DNA from: Psychrobacter aquaticus CMS 56
GTDB taxonomy: Bacteria; Pseudomonadota; Gammaproteobacteria; Pseudomonadales; Moraxellaceae
DNA: 64,000 nt
Direction of reading: 5' to 3'
Assembly (NCBI RefSeq): GCF_000471625.1
Contig: NZ_AUSW01000035.1
Coordinates: 62,001 to 126,000, forward strand
The notes under the pieces were generated by a model, which searched no databases, was not told the origin of the DNA, and was given only the letters and a program-made list of their open reading frames with translations. Below are positions 58,381-64,000 of the stretch, piece after piece (the stretch's first letter is position 1; each line of letters begins with the position of its first letter). Position numbers and translations under genes: made by a program.

Positions 58381-59010
58381 CTAAATGGATTGATCGTAGT
58401 TTTTTTCTAGACGCATGGCGCGCTGATAGCTATCAAGACTGGCCAGCTGTTCAGCATACTGCCTGATATTCGGATAAGCATCGAGCTTTTGACGCTTAGC
58501 AAGAATGATCAAGTCAAATGACAACATAAAGTCAGCACCACTTAGCTTATCACTCACAATAAATGACTTACCTTCAACCGATGCATCCAGATATTCAAAC
58601 AATCTGTTTTTTTCTGTATCGATATAGCCATTCAAAAACTCATTGTCATCAATGCCTGCTTTTTTGGTAAACAGTTCAAGCATTAATGGCAACATCAATG
58701 AGCTTTCGGCAAAATCAATCCATTCTAAATAATGGCCATAATCTACACTGTCAGTTGCAGGGCGCAAGCGCTCTGGTGCAAATCGTTCGATTAATAGCTC
58801 AGTGATAGCACCTGACTCAGCATATATCTCTCCATCTATCTCGATAACCGGAGATTTACCAAGTGGATGTACTGCTTTTAGAGAATCTGGTGCCAAATGT
58901 GTCTTTGCATCACGTTGATGACTGACCACTTCATAAGGCACGCCTAGCTCTTCTAAGAGCCAAAGCGTACGCAACGAACGAGATTGATTGAGATGATGTA
59001 AGCGAATCAT
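58381..59010 (-). CDS. Glutathione S-transferase family protein
   Basis: A 209-residue cytosolic GST. The thioredoxin-like N-domain starts MIRLHHLNQSRSLRTLWLLE and contains the glutathione-binding GKSPVIEIDGEIYAESGAIT (Pro and Glu-Ser). The helical C-domain includes the conserved SGADFMLSFDLI. It starts 4 bp after the DJ-1/PfpI gene, so the two are co-transcribed. A role in conjugating electrophiles fits the neighbouring NemR-type detoxification genes; the substrate is unknown. Confidence 0.92.
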   Translation of the reverse strand: MIRLHHLNQSRSLRTLWLLEELGVPYEVVSHQRDAKTHLAPDSLKAVHPLGKSPVIEIDGEIYAESGAITELLIERFAPERLRPATDSVDYGHYLEWIDFAESSLMLPLMLELFTKKAGIDDNEFLNGYIDTEKNRLFEYLDASVEGKSFIVSDKLSGADFMLSFDLIILAKRQKLDAYPNIRQYAEQLASLDSYQRAMRLEKNYDQSI

Positions 59011-59014
59011 GATA

Positions 59015-59692
59015 TTAACCTTTGAGCTTGTCGATCAAACGCTTGGCAGCTTCTTCTGAAGACGCTGGGTTTTGACCTGTGATTAATAAACCATCTTCAA
59101 CAACAAATGATTCCCAATCAGCGGCTTTTTCGTAGTTACCACCATTGGCTTTTAACGCGTCTTCTACTAAAAACGGTACAACATCGGTCAGGCCAACAGC
59201 GTCTTCTTCTGAGTTGGTAAAACCAGTGACTGTTTTGCCTTTGACTAAGTATTCACCATCAATTTTGACATTTTTAAGGGCTGCTGGTGAATGGCAAACA
59301 AAGGCCACAGGCTTGTCTTGCTTAACGAAAGTCTCGATCAGATTGATAGAGTTTTTATCAACTGCCAAGTCCCACAATGGGCCGTGACCGCCCGGATAAA
59401 ATACTGAATCAAAATCTTCAGCTTTCATATCCGCCAATTTCTCAGTATTGGCTAGATGCTCTTGCGCATCTTTGTCGTCTTTAAAACGCTTGGTATCTTT
59501 GGTTTGTGTGTCTTCAGTATCACTACTAGGATCTAGTGGTGGCTGACCGCCAGCAGGAGAAGCTAAAGTTACATTGGCGCCCGCATCTAGAAACGCATAG
59601 TAAGGAGCTGCAAATTCTTCTAGCCAAAAGCCTGTTTTTTTGCCAGTATCACCCAAACGATCATGCGAGGTTAGTACCATTAAAATATTCAT
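59015..59692 (-). CDS. DJ-1/PfpI family protein (type 1 glutamine amidotransferase-like, Hsp31/glyoxalase III type)
   Basis: A 225-residue protein with the nucleophile elbow VAFVCHSPAAL (Cys followed by His), a family Glu in KTGFWLEEFAAPYYAF and YPGGHGPLWDLA. This set matches Hsp31/HchA-like proteins that act as glutathione-independent glyoxalases or deglycases. It is followed after 4 bp by the GST gene. An electrophile (methylglyoxal-type) defence role is plausible from family and context but not proven by sequence. Confidence 0.88.
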   Translation of the reverse strand: MNILMVLTSHDRLGDTGKKTGFWLEEFAAPYYAFLDAGANVTLASPAGGQPPLDPSSDTEDTQTKDTKRFKDDKDAQEHLANTEKLADMKAEDFDSVFYPGGHGPLWDLAVDKNSINLIETFVKQDKPVAFVCHSPAALKNVKIDGEYLVKGKTVTGFTNSEEDAVGLTDVVPFLVEDALKANGGNYEKAADWESFVVEDGLLITGQNPASSEEAAKRLIDKLKG

Positions 59693-59835
59693 AAGTATCC
59701 TTATTTATTGTTGGTTTTTTAATCAAAGAAAGAGGTCACAGTCGTGCTATCGTCAATCAAACCATTAACGAACCGTAGTAAAACGATAGGGTTGCAGTAG
59801 TATTGATAGTAGCAATGACTGTGAACAGTATTCAC

Positions 59836-59868
59836 GCTAAGACAATAACTTTCAGTGGTTGTCTTAGC
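59836..59868. repeat. Inverted repeat between reductase and DJ-1 genes
   Basis: GCTAAGACAA and TTGTCTTAGC form a perfect 10-bp stem with a 13-base spacer and no adjoining T-tract. A smaller dyad GTGAA-CAGTA-TTCAC abuts it (59821-59835). It may be an operator or a weak terminator. Confidence 0.4.
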
Positions 59869-59887
59869 AAATTATGTTGTTAAGTGG

Positions 59888-60937
59888 TTATTTCACATCA
59901 GCGATTTTGACCACTGTTTTACCAAAATTATCACCGTTTAGCATACGAACAAAGGCATCAGGTGCATTATCTAAGCCATCAGCGATATGTTCTTTGGTTT
60001 TAACATCACCTGACTCGACCCATTTGCTCATGGTTTTTAAGAATTCAGGATAATGATCGCCATACTCTTCAAAAATGATAAAACCTTTGATTGTTAAGCG
60101 CTGGCTCAAGACAAGTCCAGTCAACACGCTCAAACGATCCTTACCATCAGGGAGATCGGTTGCATTGTATTGTGCAACAAGGCCGCAAACTGGGATGCGA
60201 GCATGAGCATTCAATAGCGGCATTACCGCATCAAACACATGACCACCGACGTTTTCGTAGTAGATATCGATACCGTCTGGGCAGGCCGCTTTTAATTGCT
60301 CTGCAAAATCATCGGCTTTATGATCGATACAAGCGTCAAAGCCAAGTTCATTGACAGCGAAATCACATTTTTCTTGACCACCAGCGATACCGACAGTACG
60401 TAAACCATATTGATTGCCGACTTGTCCGACAGTCGCACCGACTGGGCCAGTAGCCGCAGCAACGACCAATGTTTCACCTTTTTTCGGTTTACCGATATCG
60501 GTTAAACCCATGTAACCCGTAAAGCCCGGCATGCCTAAGACACCCAAACCATACGAAGGGTTTTCCATATTTTTATCAAGCTTTAGAACGCCTTCGCCAT
60601 CACTGACGCTATAGTCTTGCCAGCCTGAGTTAGAAACCACCAAATCACCCACTGCGAATTTATCAATATTAGACTCAACCACTTGGGCAACGGTTCCACC
60701 TAACATGACATCGCCCACTTCTAATGGATCAGCGTAACTTTTTGCTGAACTCATACGCCCACGCATATACGGATCTAATGATAAATAAACCGTCCGCAGA
60801 AGCATTTCGTGGTCATTTGGTGTTGGAATATTGGTTGTAACCATGTCAAAGTTTTCAGCTTTTGGCTCACCTGTAGGACGACTAGCCAGTTTGATTTGAC
60901 GATTTGTTTCTTGGTTTTGTTGTTTATCAAAACTCAT
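59888..60937 (-). CDS. NADP-dependent zinc-free oxidoreductase (CurA / leukotriene B4 dehydrogenase type)
   Basis: A 349-residue medium-chain reductase without catalytic zinc ligands. Features are LRTVYLSLDPYMRGRMS near the N-terminus, GMPGFTGYMGLTDIGKPKKG, the nucleotide fold VVAAATGPVGATVGQVG with GIAGGQEKC for NADP phosphate, and YYENVGGHVFDAVMPLL. Family members reduce the double bond of alpha,beta-unsaturated carbonyls such as curcumin or reactive alkenals. It is in a detoxification neighbourhood on the same strand as the DJ-1 and GST genes. Confidence 0.92.
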   Translation of the reverse strand: MSFDKQQNQETNRQIKLASRPTGEPKAENFDMVTTNIPTPNDHEMLLRTVYLSLDPYMRGRMSSAKSYADPLEVGDVMLGGTVAQVVESNIDKFAVGDLVVSNSGWQDYSVSDGEGVLKLDKNMENPSYGLGVLGMPGFTGYMGLTDIGKPKKGETLVVAAATGPVGATVGQVGNQYGLRTVGIAGGQEKCDFAVNELGFDACIDHKADDFAEQLKAACPDGIDIYYENVGGHVFDAVMPLLNAHARIPVCGLVAQYNATDLPDGKDRLSVLTGLVLSQRLTIKGFIIFEEYGDHYPEFLKTMSKWVESGDVKTKEHIADGLDNAPDAFVRMLNGDNFGKTVVKIADVK

Positions 60938-61061
60938 TTTAATATTCCTTTTATATTTATCGATTTTAAGTATTTATTATTGAAGTAGTAACTACTCATG
61001 ACTGAGTAGCTACTACAGATAACATAACGATATGTTTTTCTTGTGACTGTGATGTTTCTTA

Positions 61062-62274
61062 TTAAGACGCTTTGCTGTTAACGGCACGTTGTAAAATACG
61101 GCGCGATACAGCTAAGTCATTCTTGCCGTGTTCGCCAAGCTTCACCATTTTGTGTGCTTCAAGCTGCTTAACGATTGGGTCAATCGCTGACTCCGTCAAA
61201 TCCGCATCCGCCAAACTGACTGGCAAGCCAAGGTCACGGAAGAAGTTCTCGGTAAAGACAATGGCTGTTTCGATAATGGCATCGTCATCTTGATCGGTGT
61301 CGGTGATGTTCCATACGTTACGCGCATATTGAAGCTAATTTTTCTTTTTTGCTTTCTTTTAATTCACGCATTACTGATGGAAGTAGGATAGTCAAAGTAC
61401 GAGCGTGGTCGATGCTATGCAATGATGTCAGCTCATGACCGATCATATGCGTCGTCCAATCTTGTGGCACACCTGTACCAATGAGACCATTCAGCGCCAT
61501 CGTTGCTGTCCACATAATATTTTTACGTGTTTCCATGTTTTCCGGATCTTGTTTCACGATTCGACCTTCGTCAATCAAGATCTTAAGTAAGCTTTCCGCA
61601 AAGGCATCTTGAACTTTAGCGTTAACTGGGTATGTCAGGTACTGTTCCATCACATGGACGAATGCATCAGCAACGCCATTCATGACTTGACGCTCAGGTA
61701 ATGTTAACGTTTTGAGCGGATCTAAAATTGAGAATTTAGGGAAGGCGAGTGCATTACCAAACGGTAGCTTAGCTTGGCGTTCGCTATAATTGATAACGCC
61801 ACCTGAATTCATCTCAGAGCCAGTGGCTGGAATGGTCAGGACCGCACCCAGATCGATAGCAGAATCAATATTTTTGCAATAGCTGGTGAGAGCGTCCCAT
61901 GCTTGTTCACGTGAGACTGTGCCGTCTTCTTCAGTCAGCGAAGACACCAACGCGACAAATTTACTGCCGTCAATGACTGAGCCGCCACCAACTGCTAATA
62001 AGAAGTCGATGTTATGCTCATTGACCATGTCCGCTGCTTTTAATAGGGTAGTGAATTCTGGGTTGGCTTCGATACCGCCAAACTCAAACACAGTGCGTGA
62101 GCCACTTGCTGCCAATGCTTCTTTTACTTCATCTAGCGTGCCTGTGCGCTGCGCTGAGCCGCCACCATAAGTGATAAGAACACGCGCATCAGTCGGGACT
62201 AACTCTGATAACTGTGTGATTTGACCTTCGCCAAAGACGATACGAACGGGATTGTAATATTGAAAGTTATTCAT
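61062..62274 (-). pseudogene. Iron-containing alcohol dehydrogenase, interrupted by a single-base frameshift
   Basis: The first frame (ATG 62274 with AGGA upstream) encodes a Fe-ADH: MNNFQYYNPVRIVFGEGQ, YGGGSAQRTG, DFLLAVGGGSVIDGSKFVAL, TIPATGSEMNSGGVI, metal-site His residues in VADAFVHVMEQYL and MIGHELTSLHSIDHARTL. It stops early at 61318 after KKEKLASICA. The missing C-terminus continues in another frame: dropping one A of the doublet at 61327-61328 gives LASYARNVWNITDTDQDD and continues to a stop at 61062. The interruption removes about 85 residues. It may be a true null or a sequencing error. Confidence 0.85.
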
Positions 62275-62378
62275 AGGATTCCTAAGCTTTGTTAGATATT
62301 TATTAAATGTATTGAGTGCAAAAGTTTGGTTGTCTATTCGCCATCCATCTTTTACATCTGTGGGCATTGTACAGTAAT

Positions 62379-62393
62379 TAGACCGGTCGTCTA
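62379..62393. promoter_or_regulatory. TAGAC-N5-GTCTA operator upstream of the Fe-alcohol dehydrogenase
   Basis: TAGACCGGTCGTCTA is an inverted repeat with five-base arms, 105 bp before the Fe-ADH start. A near-identical site lies at 63327-63341. It is the likely binding site of the NemR-like regulator encoded between the two copies. Confidence 0.6.
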
Positions 62394-62518
62394 GCGGTTT
62401 TTACAAAAATCTCTTATAACTGGGTTGGTCTTATTTAAAGGCCCATTGATGAGCGACTAAATCACGCTTATTAATCAGTTTGTGATGAGAACAATATTTT
62501 GATGAGACATATACGGTA

Positions 62519-63130
62519 TCAACGTCCCATCTGTGAGGTCGTCATTTGCCATACTTCTGCCAGTGGTGTATTGGTCTGGCTAGTTTTGGCGATTAAGCTG
62601 GCACCAAGCCAAGCAAAATACCAACGTTTGGCCATACTCTCGGCTGCGACATTATCGAAGTGTGGTACAGAGTTATCCGCCCAGCCTGCTTTGATCTGTT
62701 CGGCAAGCCAAGTAATGATTTGTTGATAGCCCGCATTTAGTACTATGCGCATAGGCTCGGACATGTCTGCCACTTCAGCGCTGAGCTTGACCACTAGGCA
62801 CTTACCATGGTCGCAGCCATTTTGCTGAGTGTCATACCAACTCTGAAAATAGTCGTAAAGGTTTTGTTGCGCACTATTATTTCGATGCACAATAGCATCT
62901 AGACGTATTTTATAGTTGATAAAATAGTTGCTAATAATAGCCTCACCAAAAGCTTCTTTTGAAGCAAAGTAATGATAAAAAGAGCCTTTAGGAACGCCAG
63001 CTGTGTCCAGTATCTGTTTGATACCGACGCCAGTGAATCCTTTTTTAGCGATAAGCTGATAGCCTGTTTCTAATAGATGCGTTTTGGTGTCTGGTGGAAT
63101 TATATTTGAGTTAGCAGACATAGTAGTCAT
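62519..63130 (-). CDS. nemR: TetR-family regulator, NemR-like
   Basis: 203 residues from ATG 63130 with AGGAGA upstream. The helix-turn-helix region GFTGVGIKQILDTAGVPKGS followed by FYHYFASKEAFG is very close to E. coli NemR, as is KCLVVKLSAEVADMSEPM. C111 and K182 (LGASLIAKTS) correspond by eye to the NemR Cys106-Lys175 pair that senses reactive chlorine and electrophiles. It lies between a Fe-ADH and a divergent ALDH, each preceded by a TAGAC-N5-GTCTA site, so it probably represses both and itself. Other neighbours (GST, DJ-1, CurA-type reductase) fit the same stress. Confidence 0.9.
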   Translation of the reverse strand: MTTMSANSNIIPPDTKTHLLETGYQLIAKKGFTGVGIKQILDTAGVPKGSFYHYFASKEAFGEAIISNYFINYKIRLDAIVHRNNSAQQNLYDYFQSWYDTQQNGCDHGKCLVVKLSAEVADMSEPMRIVLNAGYQQIITWLAEQIKAGWADNSVPHFDNVAAESMAKRWYFAWLGASLIAKTSQTNTPLAEVWQMTTSQMGR

Positions 63131-63326
63131 GTTCTCCTAAGATTGATTAGGTTTTATAAAAAGATAAAGTGCTGCAAGAATAAAGCGTTATTAGATGAAA
63201 GTCATTAACTGTCATTTTTTATAAATTTTATTCAGTGTTATATGAGCAGTTATAATTTGGTGTTACGTTCTTTCAACAATATAAAGTGACAAAACATTCT
63301 CGTTTTTATTGCCTCTATGGTAGCAT

Positions 63327-63341
63327 TAGACCAGTCGTCTA
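63327..63341. promoter_or_regulatory. TAGAC-N5-GTCTA operator in the nemR-aldehyde dehydrogenase divergent promoter
   Basis: TAGACCAGTCGTCTA differs from the 62379-62393 site only in one spacer base. It lies 197 bp before the nemR start and 163 bp before the aldehyde dehydrogenase start, in position to control both. Confidence 0.6.
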
Positions 63342-63503
63342 GCAAGTTGGGTTTCAATTGATCTTAGTAAGCGTAAATTGCTGTGTAAAGATAACGTATA
63401 CAAAGATAACGGTGAAGAACTCATTCAAAATTTAGCTCATACTTGTTAATCGTGTGATTTATTCACAACCAAAACTACAATCATAAAATAAATAGGAAAA
63501 ACG

Positions 63504-64000
63504 ATGTCAACTGATATTAATAATACTAAAGCCGATGCTTATGACAATTTTCACTTGCAATATATCGCCGGTGAATGGCAAAGCGGTCAAGATGATAGCG
63601 TCAACACTGACGTCAATCCATATAATGGCGATACATTAGTCGAAATACAGCAAGCCACAAAAAAGCAGCTTGATGAAGCCTATCAAGCTGCTACTAAGGC
63701 ACAAAAAGAATGGGCGAAAAAAACTCCAGCTGAGCGTTCTGCTGTCATGTACAAGGTTGTCAATATCTTAGATCAGCGTCAAGATGAAATCGTCGATTGG
63801 CTTATCAAAGAGTCGGGCAGTACTCGCATCAAAGCAATGGTAGAATTCAGTGGTGCACGGTCAATTACGCTTGAAGCGGCCAGCTTTCCGAACCGTGTGC
63901 ACGGTGAAATCCGCGCTTCTAATACCCCAGGTAAAGAAAACTTTGTCTACCGTGAGCCAATCGGTGTGGTAGCAGTTATTAGCCCATGGAACTTCCCGCT
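63504..64000 (+). CDS. Aldehyde dehydrogenase, N-terminal part
   Basis: The frame starts at ATG 63504 with AGGAAA upstream and runs off the window; about 165 residues are visible. They match an NAD(P)-dependent ALDH N-terminus: YIAGEWQSGQDD, VNPYNGDTLVEIQQATKKQL, KTPAERSAVMYKVVNIL and, at the end, YREPIGVVAVISPWNFPL. The SWNFP-type cofactor motif is present; the catalytic Glu and Cys lie beyond the window. Vanillin/benzaldehyde-type ALDHs have a similar opening. It is divergent from nemR with a shared operator, so aldehyde detoxification is the likely role. Confidence 0.88.
   Translation, partial: MSTDINNTKADAYDNFHLQYIAGEWQSGQDDSVNTDVNPYNGDTLVEIQQATKKQLDEAYQAATKAQKEWAKKTPAERSAVMYKVVNILDQRQDEIVDWLIKESGSTRIKAMVEFSGARSITLEAASFPNRVHGEIRASNTPGKENFVYREPIGVVAVISPWNFP

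Overview
The window looks like a chromosomal segment from a gammaproteobacterium of the family Moraxellaceae, most likely Psychrobacter or a close relative. This is inferred from the moderately AT-rich sequence, the AT-rich spacers, the gene families and the protein sequences as I recognise them; no search was run. It contains no phage, integrase, complete insertion sequence or CRISPR array.

Layout. (1) 1-4600, minus strand: a redox/detoxification group (AhpD-like protein, FrnE-like DsbA-family protein, DoxX-like membrane protein, and a TVP38/TMEM64-FAD-disulfide-reductase fusion), followed by the start of a YnjB-like solute-binding protein. A TetR-type double operator lies upstream. (2) 5173-8602, minus: a QseBC/PmrAB-type two-component system with an unusually acidic periplasmic sensor, a PepSY protein, and a decayed PepSY remnant. 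(3) 9331-22193, minus: one long nitrogen block, urtABCDE (urea ABC importer) followed by ureD-ureA-ureBC-ureE-ureF-ureG and hupE/ureJ. The urease beta and alpha subunits are fused in one reading frame. NtrC-like half-sites and a possible sigma-54 promoter precede urtA. (4) 22756-32731: a LysR regulator divergent from a plus-strand guanidino-compound cluster (ureohydrolase, NCS1 permease, nitrilase-family amidase, MBL hydrolase, AruI-like 2-ketoarginine decarboxylase, YjiH-like membrane protein, aldehyde dehydrogenase). (5) 32857-44834, minus: fatty acid hydroxylase, a second TVP38-FAD oxidoreductase paralogue, a CAU-anticodon tRNA, cca, maeB, selO, an acyl desaturase and a glycerophosphodiesterase. 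(6) 45274-54931: housekeeping genes (lipoprotein, cobalamin adenosyltransferase, cysS, mscS-type channel, guaB, glmM, pdxH). (7) 54999-64000: EmrAB-type efflux, then an electrophile-detoxification region (GST, DJ-1/PfpI protein, CurA-type reductase, frameshifted Fe-alcohol dehydrogenase, NemR-like TetR regulator, aldehyde dehydrogenase running off the end).

How the genes work together. The central inference is a nitrogen salvage route. 2-ketoarginine made from arginine (its transaminase is not in the window) would be decarboxylated by the AruI-like enzyme, oxidised by the adjacent aldehyde dehydrogenase to 4-guanidinobutyrate, and cleaved by the GbuA-like ureohydrolase to GABA and urea. Urea made inside, or imported by Urt, would then be hydrolysed by the neighbouring urease. 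The two ends of the window each carry redox or electrophile-response genes with their own TetR-type operators: TTGAACGA...CTCAA-type sites near 4.6 kb and 36.2 kb, and TAGAC-N5-GTCTA sites near 62.4 and 63.3 kb.
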